This document shows positions 44,123-52,828 of a stretch of DNA of 60,827 bases, in pieces. Positions within the stretch are counted from its first letter, which is position 1. Each line of letters begins with the position of its first letter. Source of the DNA: Actinomadura fibrosa (GTDB taxonomy: Bacteria > Actinomycetota > Actinomycetes > Streptosporangiales > Streptosporangiaceae); contig NZ_CAACUY010000035.1 in NCBI RefSeq assembly GCF_900659615.1, positions 1-60,827 of the forward strand, given 5' to 3'. The translations under genes were made by a program, and so were the position numbers. Below the pieces are notes generated by a model. It searched no databases. It worked only from the letters and a program-made list of their open reading frames with translations, and was not told where the DNA came from.

Positions 44123-45733
44123 TGGTGGGCCTCCGTTCCGAGTACACCGGGCAGGCCGGCGACCACGACCGCGCCGCCGCCGTCGGCCGGGTCGGCGAAT
44201 CTCACGTCGCCGCCCAGCGAGCGAGCCGTCCTGCGGGCCAGTCCGAGTCCGAGGCCCCGGGCGCCGTTCGCCTCGGCGTCCTTGGTGGAGACGCCGTCGC
44301 GGAAGAGCTCCTCGGCCAGGCCGGGTGCGATGCCGGCGCCCGAGTCGGCCACCATGACGTGCAGGTCGTTTCCGTCACCGAGCAGCTCCACCTCGACGTG
44401 GGACGGGCCGTGGTCACCGGATCGGGCCGCCTCGACGGCGTTGTCGACCAGGTTGCCGAGGACCGTCGTCACGACGAGCGGGTCGACCACCCGGCCCGTG
44501 ACGAGGCTGTTCCCGCCGATGTCGAGGCGGACCCCCTTCTCGGCGGCGACCGCTGCCTTCGCCGACAGGAACGCCTTGAGGAACGGGTCCAGCGGTGGCC
44601 CGGATCCGGTCGCGGGAGTGATCGCCCCGGCCCCGGCATCGGCCATGAGCATGGCGACGTACGAGGTCGCCTCGTCGACGTGCTCCAGCTGGAGCAGGCC
44701 GGACAAGGTGTGCAGCCGGTTGGCGTACTCGTGGCGCTGGGCGCGCAGCGCGTCGAGCAGTGTGCCGACCGAGTCCAGCTCACGGGCCAGGGTCTCCAGC
44801 TCGGTGCGGTCGCGGAGGGTGATGACCGCGCCGAGGTCGCGCCCGTTCCGGTGCACCTGGCGGCGTTTGACCACCAGCGTCCGCTCGCCCGCCGTGACGA
44901 AGAGGTTGTCGGCCTCGCGGGCACCGGTCAGCACGTCCCGCAGAGCGCCCTCCGCCGCCAGGTGCTCGACGCGACCGCCGTGCTCGGGGGCTGCTCCCAG
45001 CAGCCGTCCGGCCTCGTCGTTGCAGACCGCGACCCGCCCGGCGGGGTCCACCGCGACGACCCCCTCGCCGACCCCGTGCAGGACCGCCTCGCGCTCCTGG
45101 ACGAGTTCGACCAGTTCGTACGGTTCCAGGCCGAGAGTCTGACGCTTCAGCCGGCGCCCGATGACGACGGAGGCGAACACTCCGAGCAGCGCCGCACCCG
45201 CCACGAACAGCCCCAGGACGCCGAGGTCGCGTTCGCGTTCACGGTCGATCGCCTCGGCGTCGAATCCGACGCTGACCTCGCCGGCGATCGTCCCGTCGCG
45301 GCCGTACAGCGGAACCTTGCCGCGCCGACAGGCCGAGCGTCCCCCGTTCGACCCGGACGACCTCCCGGCCCGCCAAGGGGTCGGACGGATCGGTGCTGAC
45401 CCGCCGCCCGAGCAGGGCCGCGGTGGGGTGGGAGTAGCGGATGCCCCGATCGTCGGTGACGACCACGAAGAGCGCACGGCTGCGGCGCCGCACGCGTTCG
45501 GCCCGCTCCTGGACGGTCCGCCGCGGGTCGCCCGCCTCGACCGCGTCCGCGATCGCGGGGTCGGCGGCGACGCTCCTGGCCAGGGTGAGGGCGCGCTGCC
45601 CGTACTGGCCGCGCAGTTCGCCGTCCAGCCGCCAGGCGACCAGGGCGAAGCCGAGGCAGGCGACCGTCATCACCACACCGACCTGCATGACGAGGACCTG
45701 ACGCGCGAACGGGATCCGGGGGCGGAGCGCCAT
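44119..45733 (-). pseudogene. CitA/DcuS-type sensor kinase with an apparent frameshift
   Basis: The N-terminal part (from 45733: MALRPRIPFARQVLVMQVG, TM1, extracytoplasmic PAS-like sensor to VERGTLGLSAR) and the rest (GKVPLYGRDGTIAGEV, TM2, PAS, histidine box RAQRHEYANRLHTL, ATPase domain) lie in different frames. They would join smoothly if one base were restored near 45320-45326. So this is a one-base deletion or a sequencing error in an otherwise complete kinase of about 535 aa. The C-terminal open frame alone covers 44119-45477. Confidence 0.8.
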
Positions 45734-45829
45734 GACGAGTCACGGTAACCGATCGCCGAGGAGGTGCCCATCCCCGTGTGAGCAGATTGCGCTAAAGCCC
45801 GGTTAACGCACAAAACGCCTGCTTATGCG

Positions 45830-45839
45830 GCTTGCAAGC
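45830..45839. promoter_or_regulatory. Palindrome in the kinase/importer divergent region
   Basis: GCTTGCAAGC is a perfect 10-bp dyad, and GGGCAAGCTTCC follows about 15 bp later. It is placed 51 bp before the ATPase start, where the response regulator could bind. Confidence 0.35.
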
Positions 45840-45890
45840 ACATCGCGGGCAAGCTTCCTGTGACCCCCGACACGTTCGTACGGTGCGGTC

Positions 45891-46715
45891 ATGCCGAAGC
45901 ACGTACCCCCCGACGGCCCCGTGATCGAACTCCACGGAGTCACCAAACGTTTCCGCGCGGCCGACGGCGGCGTGCACACCGCCGTGCGCGGCGTGGACCT
46001 GACCGTGGCGCCCGGCGAGTTCGTCGCCGTGGTGGGCCCGACCGGCTGCGGCAAGTCGACCACGCTGTCGCTGGTCTCCGGCCTTGAGCCGCCCTCCGAA
46101 GGACGGGTGCTGGTCCACGGCCGGCCGGTCGCCGGCATCCCCGAGGGCGTCGGCTACATGTTCCAGTCCGACGCCGTGCTGCCCTGGCGGACCGTGCTGG
46201 GCAATGTGGCCACTGGTCCGCGCTACCGCGGGATGTCCAAGCAGCGGGCCCGTGACAGGGCCCGCGACTGGGTGAAGCGCGTCGGGCTGGAAGGCTTCGA
46301 GGGCTACTACCCCCACCAGCTCTCCGGCGGCATGCGCAAGCGGGCGGCGCTGGCGCAGACCCTGGTGAACGAGCCCACGGTGCTGCTCATGGACGAGCCG
46401 TTCTCCGCCCTGGACGTGCAGACCCGCGGGCTCATGCAGGACGAACTGCTGCGGCTCTGGTCCGGGTCGGGCGCGGCGGTCGTCTTCGTCACCCACGACC
46501 TGGAAGAGGCGCTGGTGCTGGCCGACCGGGTCGTCGTGATGACGGCCGGCCCGGCGACGATCAAGGGCTCGTTCCCGGTGCCGCTGGAACGACCCCGCGA
46601 CGCCGAGGAGATCCGGCTGACACCCGGCTTCCTGGAGATCTACCGCGAGGTCTGGGAGTCACTGCGCGAAGAGGTCCAGATCACCCGCGAGAGGGGGGCC
46701 GGCCGTGCGGCATGA
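45891..46715 (+). CDS. ABC importer ATPase, SsuB/TauB type
   Basis: 274 aa with Walker A GPTGCGKS (49-56), Q-loop Gln92, signature LSGGM (144-148), Walker B LLMDEP and His202. It is the first gene of a three-gene importer. Its 3' end overlaps the permease start by 11 bp. It is divergent from the CitA/CitB-type two-component genes. Confidence 0.9.
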   Translation: MPKHVPPDGPVIELHGVTKRFRAADGGVHTAVRGVDLTVAPGEFVAVVGPTGCGKSTTLSLVSGLEPPSEGRVLVHGRPVAGIPEGVGYMFQSDAVLPWRTVLGNVATGPRYRGMSKQRARDRARDWVKRVGLEGFEGYYPHQLSGGMRKRAALAQTLVNEPTVLLMDEPFSALDVQTRGLMQDELLRLWSGSGAAVVFVTHDLEEALVLADRVVVMTAGPATIKGSFPVPLERPRDAEEIRLTPGFLEIYREVWESLREEVQITRERGAGRAA

Positions 46716-47616
46716 CACCGAGACCGCCGATGGCACCGGCACGGCCGAGGTGAACCCCGCCGTGACCGCGACCGGCGCCAAGGCCGTCGACGACGGCGCC
46801 GAAGCGCGCATGCGGGCGGCGGGCCTGCGCCGCGGACTGACCGTCAACGGCGTGCGGGGCGTGCTGGTCGCCGGGTGGCTGATCTCCTGGGAGCTGGCCG
46901 CCGCGCACTGGATCGACCCGTTCTACTACTCCCAGCCGACGAGGATCTGGGATCGGCTGGCCGGCTGGTTCACCGACGGCACCTCGCAGGGGTCCATCTG
47001 GGAACAGATCTCCTACACCCTGCAGGAGGCGGTCGCCGGGTTCGCGCTCGGCGCGCTCGGCGGCGTGGTGCTGGGCATCGTGCTGGGCCGCGGCAGGTTC
47101 CTGTCGGACGTGTGCGCGCCGTTCATCAAGGCCGCCAACGCGATCCCGCGGATCATCCTGGCCTCGCTGTTCATCATCTGGTTCGGGCTGGGCATGCAGT
47201 CCAAGATCGCGACCGCGTTCGTGCTGGTGTTCTTCGCGGTCTTCTTCAACGCCTTCCAGGGCGCCCGCGAGGTGGACCGCAACCTGGTCGACAACGCCCG
47301 CGTCCTCGGGGCCGGGCGCGTCCAGGTCCTGCGCACCATCGTGGTTCCGAGCGCCACCTCCTGGATCCTCGCCTCGCTGCACTCGGCGTTCGGCTTCGCG
47401 ATCATCGGCGCCGTGGTCGGCGAGTACAGCGGTGCCGACAAGGGCCTCGGCCTCCTGATCAACCACTCGCAGGGCACGTTCGACTCGGCCGGGATCTACG
47501 CCGGAATGATCATCATCACGGTGATCGCACTCCTCGCCGAATGGCTCCTCACCCTGCTGGAGAACCGTCTGCTGCGCTGGCGGCCGCCCGCGGCGAGCGA
47601 CCACATCGCGATCTGA
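46705..47616 (+). CDS. ABC importer permease, SsuC type
   Basis: 303 aa from GTG 46705. A charged N-terminal region of about 45 residues precedes six hydrophobic segments. The coupling loop is seen as VDNARVLGAGRVQVLRTIVVP. It partners the ATPase and the lipoprotein that follows. Confidence 0.87.
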   Translation: MRHDTETADGTGTAEVNPAVTATGAKAVDDGAEARMRAAGLRRGLTVNGVRGVLVAGWLISWELAAAHWIDPFYYSQPTRIWDRLAGWFTDGTSQGSIWEQISYTLQEAVAGFALGALGGVVLGIVLGRGRFLSDVCAPFIKAANAIPRIILASLFIIWFGLGMQSKIATAFVLVFFAVFFNAFQGAREVDRNLVDNARVLGAGRVQVLRTIVVPSATSWILASLHSAFGFAIIGAVVGEYSGADKGLGLLINHSQGTFDSAGIYAGMIIITVIALLAEWLLTLLENRLLRWRPPAASDHIAI

Positions 47617-47643
47617 CCCACCCCGTCCGAGGAGACCGCTCAC

Positions 47644-48678
47644 ATGCGCATCACCACCCGGGCGACCGCCGCCCTCCTGGCCACGGCCACCGCACTGTCC
47701 CTGGCCGCCTGCCGCGACTCGCGCTCGACCGGGAAGGGCGACACCGTGAAGATCATGGTCGGCGGCATCGACAAGGTCATCTACCTGCCCGCCGAACTCA
47801 CCGAACGGCTCGGCCACTTCAAGGAGCAGGGCCTCGACGTCCAGCTGCTCACCGAGCCCGCCGGTGCCCTGGCCGAGAACGTACTGATCTCCGGTGACGT
47901 GCAGGGCGTCGTCGGCTTCTACGACCACACCGTCGATCTGCAGACCAAGGGCAAGTGCGTCACCAGCGTCGTCCAGTTCGCCGACGTCCCCGGCGAGGCC
48001 GAAATGGTCGCGACCTCCAAGGCCCAGAAGATCACCTCGCCCGCCGCGTTCAGGGGCACCAAGCTCGGAGTGACCAGCCCCGGCTCGTCCACCGACTTCC
48101 TCACCCGTGCGCTCGCCGTCCGCAACGGCGTGCGGACCTCCGACTACACGACGGTCAAGGCCGGCGCCGGCGCCACGTTCATCGCCGCCATGAACAACGG
48201 CGGCATCGACGCGGGCATGACCACCGACCCGACGATCGCCAAGCTCACGACCACCGGCAAGGCCAAGATCATGGTCGACATGAGGACCAAGGCGGGCACG
48301 CAGAAGGCCCTTGGCGGCCTCTACCCGGCGAGTTCCCTCTACATGGACTGCGACTACGTCAGGTCCAACAGGGATACGGTGCAGAAACTGGCCACCGCCC
48401 TCGTCAAAACGCTCAGCTGGATCAAGGCCCACTCCCCCGCCGAGATCGCTGCGAAGATGCCCGCCGACTACAACGGCGGTGATCCCGAGCTTTACGAGAA
48501 GTCGATCGGCGACTCGATGAACATGTTCACCCCCGACGGCGTCATGCCTGCGGAGGGCGCCAAGAACGTCCTCGAAGTGCTTTCCCAGTTCTCGCCCAAC
48601 GTCCAGGGCCGCAAGGACCAGATCGACCTCTCCAAGACCTACACCACCGAATTCGTCACCAAGGTCGGCAGGCAGTAG
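47644..48678 (+). CDS. ABC substrate-binding lipoprotein, NMT1/THI5-like
   Basis: A 344-aa lipoprotein with lipid Cys23 in LSLAAC. The fold KVIYLPAELTERLGHFKEQGLDV is typical of NMT1 binding proteins for aromatic acids, sulfonates or thiamine precursors. It differs clearly from the two paralogues in the island at 8 and 17 kb. GAGGAGA precedes the start. A strong stem-loop follows. Confidence 0.88.
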   Translation: MRITTRATAALLATATALSLAACRDSRSTGKGDTVKIMVGGIDKVIYLPAELTERLGHFKEQGLDVQLLTEPAGALAENVLISGDVQGVVGFYDHTVDLQTKGKCVTSVVQFADVPGEAEMVATSKAQKITSPAAFRGTKLGVTSPGSSTDFLTRALAVRNGVRTSDYTTVKAGAGATFIAAMNNGGIDAGMTTDPTIAKLTTTGKAKIMVDMRTKAGTQKALGGLYPASSLYMDCDYVRSNRDTVQKLATALVKTLSWIKAHSPAEIAAKMPADYNGGDPELYEKSIGDSMNMFTPDGVMPAEGAKNVLEVLSQFSPNVQGRKDQIDLSKTYTTEFVTKVGRQ

Positions 48679-48714
48679 CCGACCGCCCGTCCTGAAGCAG
48701 GGACGAAGGCCGGA

Positions 48715-48745
48715 GCCGCATGCGCATCGCTGCTGCGCATGCGGC
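48715..48745. terminator. Stem-loop between convergent importer and anti-sigma genes
   Basis: GCCGCATGCGCA (48715-48726) and TGCGCATGCGGC (48734-48745) form a perfect 12-bp stem with a 7-nt loop. It lies 37 bp after the binding-protein stop. Confidence 0.7.
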
Positions 48746-48830
48746 CTCGCCGCTACCTCGTGCTCCCAGCGCGTCCCAACGCCGTCTTTCACTACCGCGT
48801 TCTTCACGGCCGCACCGCGAGCCGCGGACC

Positions 48831-49511
48831 TCAGCCTGGCTTCTCGCCTGGGGTGTTGCGCATGATGTGCGGCGGAGGCGGCTGGGTGTCGCACGTCAGC
48901 GGACCGGTCTTGGGCACGAGGCGCTCGACGGATCCGGGGTTGCCGTTGACGGCGGCGAGCTGGGCCGGGGACAGGTAGCCGATGAACAACTGCTGCCCGG
49001 CGGGCATCGCCCGGGGGTCGAAGATGAGGTTGACGCGGCCGTCGCTCTGCCGCTCCCCGCGCATGACACGCTCGACGCCGTCACCGCTGCCGCTCGGGCT
49101 CAGGTGCCCGTCGTCGTGCGGGCCCTTGCAGAAGACGCCTTCCTTGACCAGGACGGGAAAGCCGGCCGCGCGCAGGGCGCTCTCCAGCCCCGCGTGGTCT
49201 TTGAAGTACTTGTCCTTGTCCCACGTCACCCGCAGCGTGCCGTCGGTCTGGCTGTCCAGCGTGAACGCGGCCGTGCGGACGTGGACCCCGCCGGCGCTCT
49301 GCCCGGGCGGAGCGGTCGAGGGGTGGCCGAGTGCGGGCACGCCGAGCGCGATGCCGGTGATCGCCACGACGCCCGTCGCCACCCCTGCGGCGCGGCGCCG
49401 CCGACGGCGGGCACGACCCGTGGTGATGATCTGATCGATCGGGGTCCGCATGGTGACGCCGTCCAGTGAGTTCTTCAGCGCCGACATCACATCCGTGTCG
49501 TCTGTGCTCAT
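48831..49511 (-). CDS. Membrane anti-sigma-like protein of an ECF pair
   Basis: 226 aa. A short cytoplasmic N-terminus (MSTDDTDVMSALKNSLDGV) is followed by a basic stretch and one TM (about 41-62). The outer domain has no recognised fold and one Cys pair. The ATG overlaps the sigma-factor stop (ATGA), the usual arrangement for a sigma factor and its membrane partner. A canonical zinc anti-sigma motif is not visible. Confidence 0.7.
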   Translation of the reverse strand: MSTDDTDVMSALKNSLDGVTMRTPIDQIITTGRARRRRRRAAGVATGVVAITGIALGVPALGHPSTAPPGQSAGGVHVRTAAFTLDSQTDGTLRVTWDKDKYFKDHAGLESALRAAGFPVLVKEGVFCKGPHDDGHLSPSGSGDGVERVMRGERQSDGRVNLIFDPRAMPAGQQLFIGYLSPAQLAAVNGNPGSVERLVPKTGPLTCDTQPPPPHIMRNTPGEKPG

Positions 49512-49999
49512 GCCCCGGCCTCCGGGTGGTCGATGGTGACGAGATGGCCGCGCAGCGTCGTGACGGCTCGCGACAGGTGGGCGGTGACGGTGCCCGGGGC
49601 GATCCCGAGGACCTTGGCGGTGGTCTTGGTGTCGAGGTCGAGGAAGACCCGGAACACGATCACTTCCCGCTGTCGCCGCGGCAGCCGGCGCAGCGCGGTG
49701 AGCAGCGTGGGGTCCAGGCCGGGGTCTCCGACCGCGGCGGCGACGTCGAGGCCGCCGTCCAGCGCGACCTCCCTCCGCCGCCGGCGCCACCACGACACCC
49801 GGGTGTTGAGCGCGGTCCGCACGATCCACGCGGACGGCGCCGGATGCCAGCGCACGTTGTGCCATGACACCCAAGCCCTGGTGAACGCCTCGGCGACCAG
49901 ATCCTCGGCGAGTTGCCGATCACCGACTCCGGCCAGGACCGCCCGCAGGCACCCGTCCCGGCTGGCCTCGTAGAACTCCTGGAACTCCCGCTGCTTCAC
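49508..49999 (-). CDS. ECF RNA polymerase sigma factor, SigE-like
   Basis: 163 aa from GTG 49999, the length usual for SigE-type ECF factors. A longer frame to 50119 is possible but less likely. Region 2 reads REFQEFYEASRDGCLRAVL and DLVAEAFTRAWVSW. Region 4 reads LRRLPRRQREVIVFRVFLDL and TAKVLGIAPGTVTAHLSRAV. It is coupled to the membrane protein downstream. Confidence 0.87.
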   Translation of the reverse strand: MKQREFQEFYEASRDGCLRAVLAGVGDRQLAEDLVAEAFTRAWVSWHNVRWHPAPSAWIVRTALNTRVSWWRRRRREVALDGGLDVAAAVGDPGLDPTLLTALRRLPRRQREVIVFRVFLDLDTKTTAKVLGIAPGTVTAHLSRAVTTLRGHLVTIDHPEAGA

Positions 50000-50622
50000 A
50001 TCCCGTACACGCTTTCGAGCACCGATCCACTTACACCCTCGGCCAGTCTCTTCCGCCTGAGCACACCACTGCTGATCACCCCACCAACCAGGTGCCGTTC
50101 TCGCGGCGCTCTTCTCCACGTGCTAACCGTGTTGACCGCAGACGCGATCGCTTCAGGACTTCCCGGACGGCGAACGCTCGCCCGCGAGGTGTGGCCGGTG
50201 CTCGCCCTGTCCCTGGGCGCCTCAGAGTCTCGGCGCTCATCTCCTCCCTGGGCTCGGTCACCGCAGGCAAGGCACAGAACGATCAAGCAACCTCGCCTGC
50301 CACCGACGCCGACGCTGGGCTGCATTCCACGCAGAGCGGAACCTGCGGCGCGGCGCCACCGTGGCCGCCGTCACCGGCGGCTCGGGGCTCGTCCTCTACC
50401 TCGCGGCGCACGCCCTCGGCGCCGACCTCACCGTCGTCCCCTCAACGCTGGAAACGTACGGTGGCAGGCTTCGGCGCCCTGGCAGGCAAGATGGCCTCAT
50501 CTTCGCCCGGCTCTACCGCCGCTGAGGCCGCACGATGCCGCTGCTGATCGCACATTCCCTCATCAAAATCGTCGCTTTCACTGGCTCGGTAGCACTGACG
50601 GGAAGAGTCCGGCCCCACCCGG
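50000..50622. other. Intergenic region with a possible gene relic
   Basis: About 620 bp. A plus-strand frame at about 50310-50525 encodes LRRGATVAAVTGGSGLVLYL followed by AAHALGADLTVV, a membrane-like segment reminiscent of small DUF6069-type proteins, but it lacks a start. Nothing else is recognised. Confidence 0.4.
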
Positions 50623-51105
50623 TCAGATTGGAATGTGGGGCGTGGGTCCGCTGACGCCGAGGTCGTGCCGGATGGCCTGCCGCAGCGCGTGAAGGTGCTC
50701 ACCGTAGGCGGTAAGCACGGGCTCGTACTGGGCCTGGGTATCACCGGCGCCGATGCGGTCGCGCATTGTCCGCAGGTCGCGGAAGGCGTCGTCAGCTGAA
50801 CTGACCACGGGTTCAGGTGCGATCAGGATGATGTGCTCGCGGGCTTTGGAGACTCCAGCGGCGCGGAATGCGGCTCTGGCCGCGGCCTTGCGCGTGAGCT
50901 CGGGCGGGTGCTCGCCCAGCGAGACCGCGCGCATCCCCTCGTTGGCGTCATGGAGGGATGACAGGTAGTTGGCATAGGCCTCGCGACGGGCGATCTTCCA
51001 TTTGTCGGTCTGCTCACGCCGGGAGCGCAACTGGTCGGTAAGCAAACCTGAGCCGAGTCCGATGATCGCGCCGATCACGGTGGCCAGCAGGGGAATCCAT
51101 GACAT
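50623..51105 (-). CDS. Hypothetical membrane-anchored helical protein
   Basis: 160 aa from ATG 51105. An N-terminal TM (about 4-24, IPLLATVIGAIIGLGSGLL) is followed by charged helices (QLRSRREQTDKWKIARREAYANYLSS) and no further membrane span. Such one-TM proteins are common in actinomycetes with no known role. The start lies 73 bp from an IstB relic on the same strand. Confidence 0.65.
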   Translation of the reverse strand: MSWIPLLATVIGAIIGLGSGLLTDQLRSRREQTDKWKIARREAYANYLSSLHDANEGMRAVSLGEHPPELTRKAAARAAFRAAGVSKAREHIILIAPEPVVSSADDAFRDLRTMRDRIGAGDTQAQYEPVLTAYGEHLHALRQAIRHDLGVSGPTPHIPI

Positions 51106-51178
51106 GGCAGCGGATCCTAGGCTGCATCGCAAGCCGATAGGAGTCGGTGCCGGTTTCGATGACGGTGGCACAAAGACC

Positions 51179-51619
51179 TGCGGCTTCGACCAACTCGTTG
51201 GCCAGCCGGGCGGCCCGCACGTATTCGACTCGGAACCCGGCCATGGCGGCCTCGGTGCCCAGCGCGATGAGCAGATGTGATTTGCCGCTCCCTGAGTCGC
51301 CGATCAGGCAGAGCGGTCGTCCGTTGCGACCCCATTCGCTGTTGACAAGGCCGTGAACCACCGCAGCCGGAACGTTGGGGTTGGCGTCGAAGTCGAATTC
51401 GCCGATCCTTTTCCGCCTTGGGAAGCCAGCAACCTTGACCCGGCGTTCGGAGCGGCGGCGCTGGAGGTCTTCACACTCGGCCCTCAGCAACTCGACGCGT
51501 AAGCCGCGCTAGGTGAGCTGTACGCGTTGGGCGGCGACAGAGGTGGCGACGAACTGGCCGCGGATGGTGGGCAGCCGCAGCATCCGGCAGGCCTGATCGA
51601 CGGCGGCCTCGGCGGCCGT
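51179..51619 (-). pseudogene. IstB relic of an IS21-family element
   Basis: The translation matches the N-terminal 60% of IstB helper ATPases: AVDQACRMLRLPTIRGQF, then an in-frame TAG (51511-51509) where LTYRG is expected, then FDFDANPNV, the P-loop GDSGSGKSH and LIALGTEAAMAGFRV. Homology stops after NELVEAA, before Walker B. No IstA or inverted repeats are seen. It is a decayed insertion. Confidence 0.8.
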
Positions 51620-51937
51620 TCATGGACCGCTGCCTCGGAGGCTGCGATCACCTGGCGCATTATCACCGGCGGTCATCGGTGAGCCGTCCTGCGAAGGTCG
51701 GCTCGTGCTGGGCGATCCAGGCTTCAGCCCGTGGCATGCGGTCTTTGACGCCGTGTTCCCACAGCCGCCGGAACACTGGGGCGTTCTCGGCTGCTGTGTG
51801 GCTGGTCAGGTGGAGGCGGTGGATCGTCCGCCTGGCCCTTGGGACTAGACCGTGACGCTGCTGCTGGGACTTCCTGTCGGCGTCGGCGGACGTGATCATC
51901 GACGTCCAGCCGGTGCGTCACCTCGTCGGTACCTGGA
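51620..51937. other. Decayed region beside the IstB relic
   Basis: About 320 bp. A minus-strand frame (51663-51899, with APVFRRLWEHGVKDRMPRAE) is open but unrecognised and has no start signal. It may be a fragment of a gene broken by the IS21 insertion. Confidence 0.35.
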
Positions 51938-52324
51938 TCAGCAGTCGCTGCCCGGCCCCGTTGCCTGCGGGTTCGGGGGCGGGCAATTGATCGCGGCGAC
52001 GCGAGTGCGCGCTGACGTCCTCACAGTGCCGGAGTAGCGGATCCGCGCGGAGATGCGGTCGGCGGATGAGGACGCCGCGATCGGCTTGGTGCCGGGGACG
52101 CACTGCTCGTCGGTGCAGTCCCGGGCGGGTGCCACGACCGGTCGGGTACCGGAAAGGCATTTGGGTTCGCTGCACTCCAGAGCGTGCGCCGGCGCACTCC
52201 CACCGCGTCCTGGAGAGCCGGTGTACGCGCCGGCCGCTCCTGAGACGAGCCCGACCAGGAGCGAGACCACCGCGACGACCAGAACGGTGCACCGTGCACC
52301 CGAGCGCGAGAGAGCTTCCTTCAT
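51938..52324 (-). CDS. Possible small secreted protein with paired Cys motifs
   Basis: 128 aa behind GGAGGTCACG. The N-terminal hydrophobic stretch (about 12-33) could be a signal or anchor. Two similar units follow: CSEPKCLSGTRPVV and CTDEQCVPGTKPIA (C-x4-C-x2-GT-R/K-P). The C-terminal third looks non-conserved. No family is recognised. Confidence 0.42.
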   Translation of the reverse strand: MKEALSRSGARCTVLVVAVVSLLVGLVSGAAGAYTGSPGRGGSAPAHALECSEPKCLSGTRPVVAPARDCTDEQCVPGTKPIAASSSADRISARIRYSGTVRTSARTRVAAINCPPPNPQATGPGSDC

Positions 52325-52828
52325 CGTGACCTCCGGGAAAGGACGGCTGCCCTGGACCGCGCAGCCTCTTACATAGGAGGCGTTCCATCCCGTTCCACCG
52401 TCGCGGCCGCGGGTTCACGGCTGCCCTCGCGACCGTGCGCGGTCGCATGTCGGCCAATCAGCGACCCTGCGGGCACCAAGGGCGCAGGGGTGCATCGCCG
52501 TGGTCCTCCTGGCAGAGCGGCGGTACGCACCGCCTCGGTGACCTCGACCAGGTAGAAGGCGTCGCCTACGTGCAGGCGGCGCAGCCATCGTGGAGATCAT
52601 CGCCACCGGCATTGACTGGCGCCGCCGTACCTTCCGCGACGCGAACGGCGACTCCCGCGTCCTCCGCATCTGGGACCAAGTGCTCACGCCGGTGAAAGGG
52701 AAGGCCGCTCCCGCTAGGCACCTGGTTCGGCCAACCGGCCTGAGCGCCTCATTAACGGTCGTCTCAGGTTCGCTCAGTAGGAAGCAGGCATCAGAAAAGC
52801 GATGTAACCCGTGTGTAGGAGGCCAGTG
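52325..52828. other. Intergenic region without a recognised gene
   Basis: About 500 bp upstream of the MMPL gene. A short frame at 52590-52780 has no domain. The MMPL ribosome-binding site (TAGGAGG) is at its right end. Confidence 0.45.

Noticed and set aside
46681..48894. 737-codon minus-strand frame
   Set aside because: Antisense to the importer genes, which have complete family motifs.
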